Assembly: GCA_020636375.1 (NCBI GenBank)
Contig: JACJXZ010000002.1
Span: forward strand, 558,001-622,000
Direction: 5' to 3'
DNA length: 64,000 nucleotides
DNA from: Lewinellaceae bacterium
GTDB taxonomy: Bacteria > Bacteroidota > Bacteroidia > Chitinophagales > Saprospiraceae
The notes below the pieces were generated by a model that did not search any database, was not told the origin of the DNA, and was given only the letters and a program-made list of their open reading frames with translations. The translations under genes and the position numbers were made by a program. This document shows, one piece after another, positions 36,701 through 45,445 of the stretch (position 1 is its first letter; every line of letters starts with the position of its first letter).

Positions 36701-38794
36701 ATGATGCGCCAAAGCCATTTCACCCTTTTGTTTATAATCCTGCACTGCACCCTGTTTGCCCAGTTCGATCCCGACAACATCACGATCGCGCGGGACAAAT
36801 GGGGCGTGCCCCACATTTTCGCCCCCACCGATGCGGAGGTGGCCTACGGCTTTGCCTGGGCCACGGCGGAGGACGATTTCGCGACCATGCAAAAACAGAT
36901 ACTGCCCCTGAAAGGCCTCATGGGGCGGGTGTCCGGCAAGGACGGTGCCCGGCTGGATGTGGCGGCGCACATCCTCGACGCCAGGGCGATCGTGGAGGCA
37001 CGTTACGAACAAGACCTCTCTCCTGATTTCCGCAAGGTGCTGGAAGCCTACGCGGCGGGCGTGAACGCCTACGCCAGGCAGCACCCGAAAGAAGTCCTGC
37101 ACCGGAAGCTGTTTCCCGTCACCGGCCAGGACATCATCCAGAGCTATGTGCTGGGCATGGCGCTGATGTCGGGCGTCGGGCGGGAACTGGGCAACATCCT
37201 GGGCGGAAAATACAAGGCTCCGCCCCGGGAGCGGGGGTCCAATGCCTTCGCCATCGCCCCGGAAAAAACCGCCGACGGAAAAACCTACCTCGTCAACAAT
37301 TCGCACCAGCCGCTGGAAGGGCTCAACTCCTGGTACGAGGCCCACCTGTGCAGCGAGGAGGGCTGGAACATCCTGGGCGGCACCTTCCCGGGCGGCGTGA
37401 CCATCTTCCTGGGCGCCAACCCCCACCTGGCCTGGGCGCACACCCTCAACTATCCCGACTTCGCCGACGTGTACGCCCTGGAGATGCACCCGGCTGAAAA
37501 GGGAATGTACCGCTTCGACGGGCGGTGGGAAAAACTGGCGCCCTTCCCCGTCAAAGCGCGGGTGAAAATCCTGGGCCGGTTGGCCATTGGCGCCAAACAG
37601 AAATTCTACAAGAGCAAATACGGCGTTACCTTCGAAACGCCCAACGGCTACTTTGCCCTGCGCTTCCCCGCCAACCGCGACATCCGCGCCGCCGAGCAGT
37701 GGTACCGGATGAACAAGGCCGCCAACCTGGAGGAATTCCGCGCTGCCCTGCGCCTGCAGGGCATCACCTGCACCAATATCGTCTACGCCGACAAGGAGGG
37801 GCACATCTTCTACATCAGCAACGGCCGTTTCCCGAAGCGCAACCCGGCCTACGACTGGCAGGCCGTCCTGCCGGGCGACACTTCCGCCACCCTCTGGGCC
37901 GACGACTACTACCCCATCGACAGCCTGCCCCAGGTGCTGGACCCCGCCTCGGGCTACGTCTACAACTGCAACCACACGCCCTTCCTTTCGTCGGGCACCG
38001 CCGACAACCCGGCCCTTCAAGGCATCCCTCCCAGCATGGGCTTCCAGGGCCCGGACGGGCTGACCAACCGCGGCGTCCGCCTCGGCGCCCTGCTGGAACA
38101 ATCCGGCAAGATCAGTTATGAAGGCCTCAAAAAGATGAAATACGACCAGGCCTACCACGAGCCGATGCAGGCCGCGCCCAAACTGGAGGCCATCTTCCAC
38201 CTCGATCCGGAAAAATATCCCGACATAGCGGAGAGCATCCGGCTGCTGCAGGGCTGGGACCGCGTTGCCGGCAAGGACAGCGAGGCCGCCTCGGTCATGA
38301 TCCTGGCCTTCTACCACCTGCAGGCTACCCTGAAGGACCGCCGGAGCTTTAAGGCCGGCGACGAGCTGGACGAGGCCAAGCTGGCCGAAGCCGTCCGCCA
38401 TGCCCAAAACCACCTCGAAAAACACTTCGGCAGCCGCAACGTTCCCCTCGGCGACCTGCAGCGCCATGCCCGCGGCGAGGTGGACCTGCCCTACGGCGGC
38501 GGCCCCGACGTGCTGGCCGCTGTGCGCAGCCGCCCCTACCGCAACGGCCGCCTGCGCGCCTACACCGGCGATTCCTATATCCAACTGGTGCGCTTCTCCG
38601 CCGACGGGCCGGAAATCGAAAGCGTCGTCCCCTACGGCACCTCCGCCAAACCCGGCAGCCCGCACTATACCAGCCAGATGGAGCTTTTCGTCAACCAACA
38701 GCTCAAAGCGATGACGCTCGACAGGGAACAGGTGCTGAGGGAGGCGGTGAGGGTGTATGCGCCGGGGGGAGGGAGTGAAGGAGTGAAGGAGTGA
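36701..38794 (+). CDS. Penicillin acylase family Ntn hydrolase (secreted)
   Basis: The 697-residue precursor begins with a signal peptide (MMRQSHFTLLFIILHCTLFAQ) and the alpha-chain opening ITIARDKWGVPHIFA. The alpha chain runs to about residue 179, and autocleavage in PRERGSNAFAIAPEKT would expose Ser180 as the N-terminal nucleophile of the beta chain. VNNSHQPLEGLNSWYEAHL and GGTFPGGVTIFLGANPHLAWAHT are the following family blocks. Members hydrolyse amides such as acyl-homoserine lactones, lipopeptides or penicillin G, and the substrate here is not predictable. It acts in the periplasm. The final codons and stop lie inside an octamer array. It is a single gene with no obvious partner. Confidence 0.9.
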   Translation: MMRQSHFTLLFIILHCTLFAQFDPDNITIARDKWGVPHIFAPTDAEVAYGFAWATAEDDFATMQKQILPLKGLMGRVSGKDGARLDVAAHILDARAIVEARYEQDLSPDFRKVLEAYAAGVNAYARQHPKEVLHRKLFPVTGQDIIQSYVLGMALMSGVGRELGNILGGKYKAPPRERGSNAFAIAPEKTADGKTYLVNNSHQPLEGLNSWYEAHLCSEEGWNILGGTFPGGVTIFLGANPHLAWAHTLNYPDFADVYALEMHPAEKGMYRFDGRWEKLAPFPVKARVKILGRLAIGAKQKFYKSKYGVTFETPNGYFALRFPANRDIRAAEQWYRMNKAANLEEFRAALRLQGITCTNIVYADKEGHIFYISNGRFPKRNPAYDWQAVLPGDTSATLWADDYYPIDSLPQVLDPASGYVYNCNHTPFLSSGTADNPALQGIPPSMGFQGPDGLTNRGVRLGALLEQSGKISYEGLKKMKYDQAYHEPMQAAPKLEAIFHLDPEKYPDIAESIRLLQGWDRVAGKDSEAASVMILAFYHLQATLKDRRSFKAGDELDEAKLAEAVRHAQNHLEKHFGSRNVPLGDLQRHARGEVDLPYGGGPDVLAAVRSRPYRNGRLRAYTGDSYIQLVRFSADGPEIESVVPYGTSAKPGSPHYTSQMELFVNQQLKAMTLDREQVLREAVRVYAPGGGSEGVKE

Positions 38795-38811
38795 AGGAGT
38801 GAAGGAGTGAA
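38772..38811. repeat. Octamer tandem array across the acylase stop codon
   Basis: Five exact copies of GGAGTGAA from 38772 to 38811. The stop codon (38792-38794) is inside the third copy, so the last residues of the protein (EGVKE) are array-encoded. Confidence 0.9.
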
Positions 38812-38813
38812 TG

Positions 38814-39403
38814 AACAGCGATTCTCGCTTTAGGAAAATTTTGTATATCATTCATTGTTGTCAAGGGGCTTTGGGTTACTCCGGTATATTCCAGGTAATT
38901 GACTATCAGTTCCGGTGCGTGCCGTTGAGGGCCAGGCCGTTAGCGAATTCGGCTTTGCCTTCCTTTCCAGTACCCTCTCTTGCCCCCACGGTGGTTTCCA
39001 ACCAGGCAATGGGGGCAAGAGTGGGTACTGGAACAATAGTGCCCGGTACCATCTACTGCAACAGCCAGGTAGCCGCCCAACACCAGGCGGCTTTTGAATA
39101 CGCCTTGGTGGCGCAGTACACAAAACGGAGCGCCAAAACACCCTTGAAGGCGGGCCGGCTCGACGCCGTCCAGCCCTCCGCGAAGGGCTATGTCGCCCGG
39201 GACCGACTCGATCCCATAAGAAGGAATTCCTATATTTAATTTTTCCTAAGTAATCCTTAAAAAATAACTTCACGGCCCTTAGCTGTAGTGAAGTGAAGCA
39301 GCCAGTCAGGGTTCCAGCGGGGTCAGGCTGCTGAACGAGCCACAACTAAGGGCTTCAAACAGTGAAGTTATTTTTTAATCACTACTAAAGCGAGAATTGC
39401 TGT
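38814..39403. mobile_element. Element bounded by 25-bp inverted repeats, interrupted by the 136-bp element
   Basis: AACAGCGATTCTCGCTTTAG and GAAAA (38814-38838) is repeated in inverted form, with one mismatch, as TTTTCCTAA (39241-39249) plus AGCGAGAATTGCTGTT (39388-39403). The 136-bp element is inserted in that right end. Inside is another hairpin, 38967-39031, with arms of about 22 bp. No transposase is encoded. This covers much of the gene-free 1.4 kb after the acylase. Confidence 0.6.
39250..39385 (+). mobile_element. 136-bp inverted-repeat element (MITE-like), copy 1, TAA target duplication
   Basis: It starts GTAATCCTTAAAAAATAACT and ends with the inverted counterpart of GTAGTGATTAAAAAATAACT, with 21 of 24 end positions matching. 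It is flanked on both sides by TAA (39247-39249 and 39386-39388). The second copy at 53892-54027 is the same length, about 96 percent identical by eye, in the opposite orientation and also flanked by TAA. Confidence 0.85.
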
Positions 39404-40180
39404 TCCTGGCTGGAAGGTATGTTATTTCTTCATTTTTTTCTCGTGTCCTGGCGGAGTCCGAATATTCAAAAGAGTTCAACTTGCCGTGGAAAGATTATGA
39501 TCCCGATGAACAACTCTTCAGAGGGCATATTACCCATAAGCAGGAAGCTGAGATCATTTTGAATGCAATCAGATATTTGAAGTTTAAACCTCTGTACCTG
39601 GGTCGGCCCTAAATTTCCAACACACAACAAGTGGCTGAAGCGCATTGGATAACCTGTTCCGCTACATCTTATGGAGTACGCTCTCGACAACCAGAATTCC
39701 GTTAAAAAATATTTCGCGTAACTATATAGCGGGGCTAAGAGGCTTTTGCCACAAAGACTCCAAGATTGCACGAAGCCGATGCCCGATAGCTATCGGCATC
39801 GGCTTGGTGTAATCTTGGAGTTTTCGTGTCTTTGTGGCGATAAAACCGGGTTAGATGGCAAGCCACCTAAATAGTTGCGAAATTCTCCAAAATCCCCATT
39901 TCTCCAATGTGGGAGGGCTACGAATGCCTAAAATTAAGGGTTTGGAACCTGTGGCAAAAGTAAAGCATGGTGAATATAAAACATTCGTAAAGATTTGAAT
40001 TACAGCAGTAAAATAAGGAAGAAATATACATAAAACAAAAAATACAAGCATTAATTCCTGGCTTTCAATTTCTTAAAAAATATGAACCCGCTGGGGCTTC
40101 CCGCTCAAGCTCCGTAAGGGCATTCGCCCAACTACGCTAGAGAGCGGGATAAACTTCTCGCCCCAGCGGCCCCACTACGC
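39404..40180. other. Gene-poor stretch with AACTATTTAG-family element, copy 2
   Basis: No convincing gene. A 71-codon plus-strand frame at 39397-39612 has no recognisable family and may be a gene remnant. The element 39716-39880 has ends GCGTAACTATATAG and CCTAAATAGTTGCG and an inner hairpin 39748-39838 (GCCACAAAGACTCC...TTTGTGGC), and is related to 30535-30665. Bases 39880-40080 are AT-rich. From 40084 on there is GC-rich DNA with CCGCTGGGGCTT, which repeats the tRNA 3' end sequence. Confidence 0.55.
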
Positions 40181-40212
40181 AAAAAGCCCACCCGCTGGCG
40201 CGGATGGGCTTT
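40181..40212 (-). terminator. Intrinsic terminator of tRNA-Lys
   Basis: On the minus strand AAAGCCCATCCGC and GCGGGTGGGCTTT pair around a short loop and end in a five-T run, 9 bases after the tRNA. Confidence 0.8.
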
Positions 40213-40220
40213 CGCTTCGT

Positions 40221-40293
40221 GAGCCCGCTGGGGCTCGAACCCAGGACCCCTTGATTAAAAGTCAAGTGCTCTAGCCGACTGAGCTACGGGCTC
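40221..40293 (-). tRNA. tRNA-Lys (UUU)
   Basis: 73 nucleotides folding as a full cloverleaf: acceptor GAGCCCG/CGGGCTC, D stem GCTC/GAGC, anticodon stem CTTGA/TCAAG with loop CTTTTAA (anticodon UUU), and T stem CTGGG/CCCAG with TTCGAGC. The CCA end is not encoded. It reads lysine AAA and AAG. A terminator follows. The 299 bases on the 5' side, between the tRNA and the HAD gene, hold its promoter region but no motif I can confirm. Confidence 0.97.
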
Positions 40294-40592
40294 TCACTGT
40301 CAGTGTCCGCCGTAGCATGAAGCGAAGGCGGACTCAAAATTAAATTCTGTATGTTAACTACCTTTTTCAAAAGGCGTTGCAAATATACGGCGATTCAGGA
40401 AAAATGCAAGGCGGAAAGTGCATTTTTTTGCCCCCGGCGCCTAACCCATTGTAAGGCAGATGGTAAGGGAACAGAGCAAACGGCGAAATAGTTTCTGCCG
40501 GGCCTCTTTTTTTATGGCAACTGATTACTTTGGACGTGCCTCTGTGCGAAGTCGGAAGTGCGAAGTCCAGATCCTTTAGGATTGCAGCAAAA

Positions 40593-41309
40593 TTACTCCA
40601 ACAAAGAATTCCGCTCTCCGGGCGGGACGGCCTCGTCCACCAGCCGCAGGAAACCATCGTAGTCGAGGTAGTCCCGGATGACATGGCGGGCGCCCTCCCG
40701 CTGCAGCAGGCTGAAGTCGCCCTGGCGGCGGACGCCGACGAAGCCCAGCTGCAGGTTGCGCGTGGTGTCCACGTCCCAGATGGCGTCGCCGATATAGACG
40801 ACCTTGTCGAAAGAATTGCCGTGGAGTTCCCCGGCATAGCCGATCACCTCCTCGATGATGTGTTCCCGGGACGCCTTGCCGTCGGCGCCGCTGAAGAGGC
40901 GGCGGTCAATGGTAATGCCGACGTGCCGGAGCTTGACTTCGGCCGACCACTTCCAGCCGCCGGTAGCCACGCCGATGAGGTAGCGGCTGTCCTGCTCCAG
41001 GGCAGCGACGGCCTGCCGGGCGCCGGGCACTTCCAGGTAGTCCCGGGGCGCGGCGCGGCGGTTGTCCTCCAGCAGCGCCACGTAGTGCTCCTGAAACCGG
41101 CGGACTTCCGGCTCGCTGGAGGGGCGGCCAAAATGCTGCCGGATGACGGAATCGAAGATGGTCGTGTCCGTCACATGGGGATAGGTGCGCCAGTCGATGG
41201 TCGGGAAAGCGCGGCGGTAGATTTTTTCGTAGGTGGCGGCAAAGGCCCGGCTGTCTCTTTTTTCCGAAAAGATAAGGGTGCCGTCGACATCAAAGATCAC
41301 CAGTTTCAT
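40593..41309 (-). CDS. HAD-superfamily hydrolase (phosphoglycolate phosphatase-like)
   Basis: The 238 residues carry the four HAD motifs: MKLVIFDVDGTLIF at the N-terminus with both nucleophile aspartates, the Thr/Ser motif in IGVATGG near residue 113, the lysine motif around residue 150 (GADGKASR), and VVYIGDAIWDVDTT near 190 with the acidic pair. The helical cap is inserted after motif I. Such enzymes dephosphorylate phosphoglycolate or similar small phosphates. The exact substrate is unknown. The start codon directly follows the dinB stop codon with no spacer, so the two are one transcription unit. Removal of phosphoglycolate formed during DNA repair would fit, but that is speculation. Confidence 0.88.
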   Translation of the reverse strand: MKLVIFDVDGTLIFSEKRDSRAFAATYEKIYRRAFPTIDWRTYPHVTDTTIFDSVIRQHFGRPSSEPEVRRFQEHYVALLEDNRRAAPRDYLEVPGARQAVAALEQDSRYLIGVATGGWKWSAEVKLRHVGITIDRRLFSGADGKASREHIIEEVIGYAGELHGNSFDKVVYIGDAIWDVDTTRNLQLGFVGVRRQGDFSLLQREGARHVIRDYLDYDGFLRLVDEAVPPGERNSLLE

Positions 41310-42407
41310 TTATTCCTCTTCTTCTTTTTGCCGTTCAAAATCGAATTCGAGCTGTATGCCGTCCGCAGCATGCTCCCTGGCCAGGTTGGAAACCGCCAGG
41401 CCCAACAAACGAACGCTCCCGACCTCCTCTTTGTTCTCCTCCAGCAGCCCGTGGGCGATGGCGGCTAGGTCGGCCAGGCGGCGCACCTCGGTGGCGAAGG
41501 TCCGGCTGCGGGTGATGACCCGGAAATCCGGCATCTTGGCCTTGACGGTCACCGTGCGGCCGAAGTTGTCGGCCTTCTCCATATATTTATAGACGACTTC
41601 CGCCAGGTAGCTCAGCTTGTCCTTCATTTCCCCGATATCGGCGAGGTCTTCTTTGTAGGTGCGCTCCGCCCCGATGGATTTCCGGATGCGGTTGGGGTTG
41701 ACCTCCCGGCTGTCGTCGGCGCGGACGATGCGGTAGTAATGGCGGCCGACTTTGCCGAAGCGGCGGACCAGCTCGGCTTCCGTGAACCTTTTGAGGCCGG
41801 CCCCGTCAAAAATCCCCATGCGGCGCATTTTCTCTGCCGTCACCTTGCCGATACCGTGAAAGGCCTCGATGGGCAGGCCTTCCAGGAACGGGATGGCCTC
41901 TTCGGGCGTGATGACCTTCTGGCCGTCCGGCTTGTTGATGTCGGAAGCCACCTTGGCCAGGAACTTATTGAAGGACACCCCCGCCGAGGCCGTCAGGCCC
42001 GTCTCTTCCCGGATGCGGCGGCGAATCTCCCCGGCGATCAGCGTGGCGGACCGGGGGCCGCGCCGGGCGTCGGTGACGTCCAGATAAGCCTCATCCAGGG
42101 AAAGCGGCTCCACCAGGTCCGTATATTCGAGAAATATATCCCGGATCTGGTGGGAAACATCCCGGTACACGTCGAAGCGGGACCGGACGAAGATCAGCTG
42201 CGGGCACAACCGCCGGGCCGTTACGCTGGGCATCGCGGAGCGTACGCCAAACTGCCGCGCTTCGTAACTGGCCGAGGCGACGACCCCCCGCATCCCGGCG
42301 CCCCCTACGGCAATGGGCTTGCCCCGCAGCTCGGGATGGTCGCGCTGCTCTACCGAAGCATAAAAGGCATCCATGTCGATATGGATGATTTTCCGGCCTG
42401 CTTTCAA
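41310..42407 (-). CDS. dinB: DNA polymerase IV
   Basis: The 365-residue Y-family translesion polymerase opens IIHIDMDAFYASVEQRDHP with the first catalytic aspartates. VVASASYEARQFGVRSAMP follows, and the second catalytic pair is in EPLSLDEAYLDVTDA near residue 100. The helix-hairpin-helix region (IPFLEGLPIEAFHGIGKVTAEKM) and the little-finger domain complete it, and it is of the usual length. It bypasses damaged template bases at the fork. No LexA-type palindrome could be recognised upstream. The HAD gene follows without spacer. Confidence 0.94.
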   Translation of the reverse strand: MKAGRKIIHIDMDAFYASVEQRDHPELRGKPIAVGGAGMRGVVASASYEARQFGVRSAMPSVTARRLCPQLIFVRSRFDVYRDVSHQIRDIFLEYTDLVEPLSLDEAYLDVTDARRGPRSATLIAGEIRRRIREETGLTASAGVSFNKFLAKVASDINKPDGQKVITPEEAIPFLEGLPIEAFHGIGKVTAEKMRRMGIFDGAGLKRFTEAELVRRFGKVGRHYYRIVRADDSREVNPNRIRKSIGAERTYKEDLADIGEMKDKLSYLAEVVYKYMEKADNFGRTVTVKAKMPDFRVITRSRTFATEVRRLADLAAIAHGLLEENKEEVGSVRLLGLAVSNLAREHAADGIQLEFDFERQKEEEE

Positions 42408-43055
42408 TGGTTGCGTTTTATAACAAATTTAGGCATTTGCGCAGCGATTAAAAAAGATTGCCCGGAGGAAATACCAGGGCCGCAACCCCGGTGGAAGGGT
42501 TAGGGCTTAGCCCTCAAAAAAAACTGCTCCCCGGGCTTGGCCCGGGGAGCAGGCAATACGCTCTATAAAAGTTTGAATTTGGCACCGGCAGCAGCGTGCC
42601 GCCGATACATAAAATAGATAGCCTCTGCTCTTCCGGAAGGTGTAATTGTGCACATTTGCCCTTCGTAGAGCAGGAATTAATGAATTGAGCTTTGATAGCC
42701 TTGTTGCGATGATTGGGAACCTGCGGAGCTTTTGGGAATTACAAATAAGTGTCGAATTTAAAAAAATAACCGCAATTTTTCCCCTCTGGATATAAATTTT
42801 TCTGTGACAGGGCGGTTTTTTCGGCCTCCCCTGCCGCTAACCCAGACCAGCCCGGGCCCTTGCGCACTGTTTCCCTTCAGAATACAGCAAAACCGACTAA
42901 AAAACATTTTGAACTTTAAAAAATCACAAATGCTTGTAAAGCAATTACTTAAAAATTCAAATTCGTAAAAAATAACAAACAATTCCCTTATTTTGTACTA
43001 CCCTTGCCGCTTTTTTTTGCCCACTTTTGTATCATAATAAACCAGCAACCGAGTT
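42408..43055. other. 648-base intergenic region with an unassigned terminator
   Basis: No gene on either strand. The 42560-42720 stretch contains a small inverted repeat, GGCACCGGCAGCAGCGTGCC, and lies on the 5' side of a strong minus-strand terminator. From 42735 to 43010 the DNA is AT-rich and probably holds the promoter of the Crp/Fnr gene. A near-match TACCCTTG at 42999-43006 is the best -7 candidate. Confidence 0.5.
42516..42552 (-). terminator. Strong intrinsic terminator with no gene upstream
   Basis: CTGCTCCCCGGG at 42524-42535 and its perfect complement at 42541-42552 form a 12-bp stem with a 5-base loop. On the minus strand it is followed by eight T (complement of 42516-42523). It lies about 110 bases before the dinB start and no minus-strand gene precedes it. 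Confidence 0.75.
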
Positions 43056-43742
43056 ATGAAAGCGAACCAGGATAACGCAACTGCAATTTTCCGAAACCTC
43101 CCGTTCTTTGAAGGTTTCGAAGCGGAACAAATCCGGGAACTAGCCGGATATGCCCAATTCCAGCAGGTGAAAAAGCATTCGTTCATCTACCGGGAAGGCA
43201 GCCGGCCCGACCGGATTTACTTTCTGACTAAAGGTATCGTGAAGATCGGCACGCACTCCGGCGACGGCAGAGAGGTGATCAAACACGTGCTTCACCCCAT
43301 GGCTTTGTTCGGCGAGCTCGCCCTGGCCGGCGAGCAACACCGGCAGGATTTTGCCGCCTCCATGAACAAGGATGCAGAACTGCTGACCCTCAAGGTATCC
43401 GACCTGCAGCAGTATATGAAAACGGACCACCGCCTGGCCATCCGGGTGCTCAACTTCATCGGCAAAAGGCTGCAGAAAGCAGAAAGCCGCCTCGAATCCC
43501 TCATCTTCAAGGACGCCCGGGAGCGGATCATCGAATTCCTGAAGGAATCCGCTGATAAGCACGGCAAACGCATCGGGTACGAAATGCTGATCAAACACTG
43601 CCTGACCCAGCAGGACATCGCCAACATCACCGGCACTTCCCGGCAGACGGTTACCTCCGTCCTGAATGACCTCAAAAAATCCAACCTGATCCATTTCAAC
43701 CGCCGCAGCATCCTGATCCGGGACATGGGAAGGCTGGCGTAG
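43056..43742 (+). CDS. Crp/Fnr-family transcription regulator
   Basis: The 228 residues have an N-terminal cyclic-nucleotide-binding-type beta roll (residues about 12-125, IFRNLPFFEGFEAEQI ... FLTKGIVKIG ... ALFGELALAGEQHRQDF), a dimerisation helix, and a C-terminal winged helix (LTQQDIANITGTSRQTVTSVLNDL). No cysteine cluster for an Fnr-type iron-sulfur centre is seen, and the phosphate-binding cassette is only partly conserved, so the ligand is unclear. It is in the group common in Bacteroidota that responds to redox or stress. It stands alone and converges with ribonuclease Z. Confidence 0.9.
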   Translation: MKANQDNATAIFRNLPFFEGFEAEQIRELAGYAQFQQVKKHSFIYREGSRPDRIYFLTKGIVKIGTHSGDGREVIKHVLHPMALFGELALAGEQHRQDFAASMNKDAELLTLKVSDLQQYMKTDHRLAIRVLNFIGKRLQKAESRLESLIFKDARERIIEFLKESADKHGKRIGYEMLIKHCLTQQDIANITGTSRQTVTSVLNDLKKSNLIHFNRRSILIRDMGRLA

Positions 43743-43912
43743 GCAACCCACAAATACCCCTAGTGCTGTTGGCACTAAATAACGGGGCAGTTATTTTCCC
43801 GCCGGGAACAAAATGCCGTTGTTAGTTGTTCGCTGGCAATCAACGGCTTAGAGGTTGCGAATGGACAATAACCAACAACAAACAACTGCCCCGGAACTTC
43901 GTTCCGGAGGCA

Positions 43913-44836
43913 CTACCCCCCCTCCCACTCCACCCCAAACACCTTACCGTCTTCCCCCAGTTCCGCATCGGGAAATACCGCTCGGGCTTCTTCCAGGAAG
44001 GGGCTCAGGTTTTTGTAGCGGGAAGAATAATGGCCGAGGATCAGCCGGCGGGCACCGGCCATCCTCGCGATAGCGGCTGCCTGCCGCGCTGTGGAATGGC
44101 CGGTAGCCGCCGCGTGGCCCGCCATATCTTCGCAAAATGTAGATTCGTGGTAGAGCAGGTCGACGCCCCGGATCATCGGCACCAGCGCTTCGCTGTAAGC
44201 CGTATCGGAACAATAGGCATAAGAACGGGGCGCCGCAGGCGGCAGGGTGAGCTCTTCGTTTGGGACCAGCCGCCCGTCCGGCAGCCGGTAATCCGCACCG
44301 CCTTTTATAGCGGGGATATCCCGGTAATGTATATTATAGGCTTTGATCTTCTCCGGCTGCATATTTCGGAGCCGTTCCTTTTCCCGGAACAAAAAACCCG
44401 AAGCAGGGATCCGGTGAACAAGCGGCAGGGAGTAAACCCGGGTATGTTTATCCTCGAAAATAACCTGGTGCCGTCCGGTATCGACGAGGTGGAAGCGAAG
44501 GGGGAAAGACAGCCCGCCGCCGCACCCGAGAAGCCCCCGGATGGGCGCTTCCAGCCCGGGCGGGGAAAAGATGTCCATAGGGCCCTGCCGGCCCAGCAGC
44601 GACTGGGAAGAGAGGAAACCCGCCAGCCCGAAGATGTGGTCGCCGTGCAGGTGGCTGATAAATACCTGCCTGATCCGGCTGCGGGGGACGCCGTACTCCG
44701 CCATTCTCATCTGCGCGCCTTCTCCGCAATCTATCAGGTAGCGTTTTTCCTGGATGTTCAAAACCTGCGCGCTGGGGAAGCGGCCGTAGGCCGGCACGGC
44801 GGAATTCGTCCCCAGCAATGTCAGCTCAAAACGCAT
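43913..44836 (-). CDS. rnz: Ribonuclease Z (tRNA 3' endonuclease)
   Basis: The 307-residue metallo-beta-lactamase-fold enzyme cleaves the 3' trailer of precursor tRNAs. It begins FELTLLGTNSAVPAYGR, has the zinc motif SHLHGDHIFGL at residues 61-71, the ligand region YCSDTAYSE near residue 210, and LGHYSSRY near 270 with the last histidine. The length is standard. This genome's tRNA-Lys gene lacks CCA, which is consistent with RNase Z processing. A STAS-domain gene lies upstream on the same strand with a hairpin in the 198-base gap. Confidence 0.94.
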   Translation of the reverse strand: MRFELTLLGTNSAVPAYGRFPSAQVLNIQEKRYLIDCGEGAQMRMAEYGVPRSRIRQVFISHLHGDHIFGLAGFLSSQSLLGRQGPMDIFSPPGLEAPIRGLLGCGGGLSFPLRFHLVDTGRHQVIFEDKHTRVYSLPLVHRIPASGFLFREKERLRNMQPEKIKAYNIHYRDIPAIKGGADYRLPDGRLVPNEELTLPPAAPRSYAYCSDTAYSEALVPMIRGVDLLYHESTFCEDMAGHAAATGHSTARQAAAIARMAGARRLILGHYSSRYKNLSPFLEEARAVFPDAELGEDGKVFGVEWEGG

Positions 44837-44904
44837 ACGTCAGGACATTAGGATTGAGAACTGCCCCATACACTATGGCGCCGGGCGGGCAGCTCATCTG
44901 CTTT

Positions 44905-44969
44905 TATACTCCCTTCGGCACAAGAATAAAATCGCCGAAATTTTACCGCTCATGCCCGAGGGGAGTATA
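44905..44969. repeat. Hairpin between the STAS gene and rnz
   Basis: TATACTCCCTTCGGCA at 44905-44920 is mirrored by TGCCCGAGGGGAGTATA at 44953-44969, a near-perfect 16-bp stem with an AT-rich 32-base loop. It could end or slow the STAS transcript or be a processing site. It has no T-run. Confidence 0.55.
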
Positions 44970-45034
44970 ACCACAAGAGGGTGAAACAGCCGGTTGCCGG
45001 CCGCGCCACCCTCTTCTGGCAAAGGAACCGGGAC

Positions 45035-45445
45035 TTATTGTTCTACTTCCTCATCGTTGAATTCTTCGGCGCTGCCCTCGTCGTTCAGTTCCCGCTCCAG
45101 CTCTTCCATAAAGATGAATTCGATGGATTCCTCCACGGTGGGGACGATCTTCAGGACGGTGTCGAGCCTGGAGATCTCTATCAGCTTCTTCACACTCGGA
45201 TGCTCAACGCCGGTCAGGACGAACGTGCCCAGGCTTTTCCACAGGCGATTGGCTGTCAAAATGGCACTAAGGCCGGACGAATCGACAAACTTGACGTCTG
45301 CCAGGTCGAATATCAGGTTGCTAACCCCTTCGTTGGACAAAATGACAAACTCAGATTTCAATTTCGGGGCGATCAGTGAGTTCAGGTTGTCCTCCTCCAA
45401 TTGAAATACGGTGTATTTCTCTTTCTTATCGATGGAGTACTTCAT
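45035..45445 (-). CDS. STAS-domain protein (anti-sigma factor antagonist type)
   Basis: The 136-residue protein begins MKYSIDKKEKYTVFQLEE. The STAS fold includes the phosphorylation-site motif FVDSSGLSAILTA near residue 55 (serine following Asp) and GVEHPSVKKLIEIS. A 30-residue acidic tail (ELNDEGSAEEFNDEEVEQ) follows. STAS proteins release sigma factors from anti-sigma kinases when unphosphorylated. No cognate kinase is in the window. A frame extending 140 codons upstream exists but is not protein-like, so I chose the inner Met. Confidence 0.88.
   Translation of the reverse strand: MKYSIDKKEKYTVFQLEEDNLNSLIAPKLKSEFVILSNEGVSNLIFDLADVKFVDSSGLSAILTANRLWKSLGTFVLTGVEHPSVKKLIEISRLDTVLKIVPTVEESIEFIFMEELERELNDEGSAEEFNDEEVEQ

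Noticed and set aside
36683..38851. 722-codon minus-strand frame opposite the acylase
   Set aside because: Composition follows the complement of a GC-rich gene. The plus strand has the Ntn-hydrolase motifs.
38811..39239. 142-codon plus-strand frame after the acylase
   Set aside because: It runs through inverted-repeat DNA, has no protein-like composition and shares no motif with any family.
39397..39612. 71-codon plus-strand frame
   Set aside because: It has some protein-like character but no family, no neighbours and lies in repeat-rich DNA. Too weak to list as a gene.
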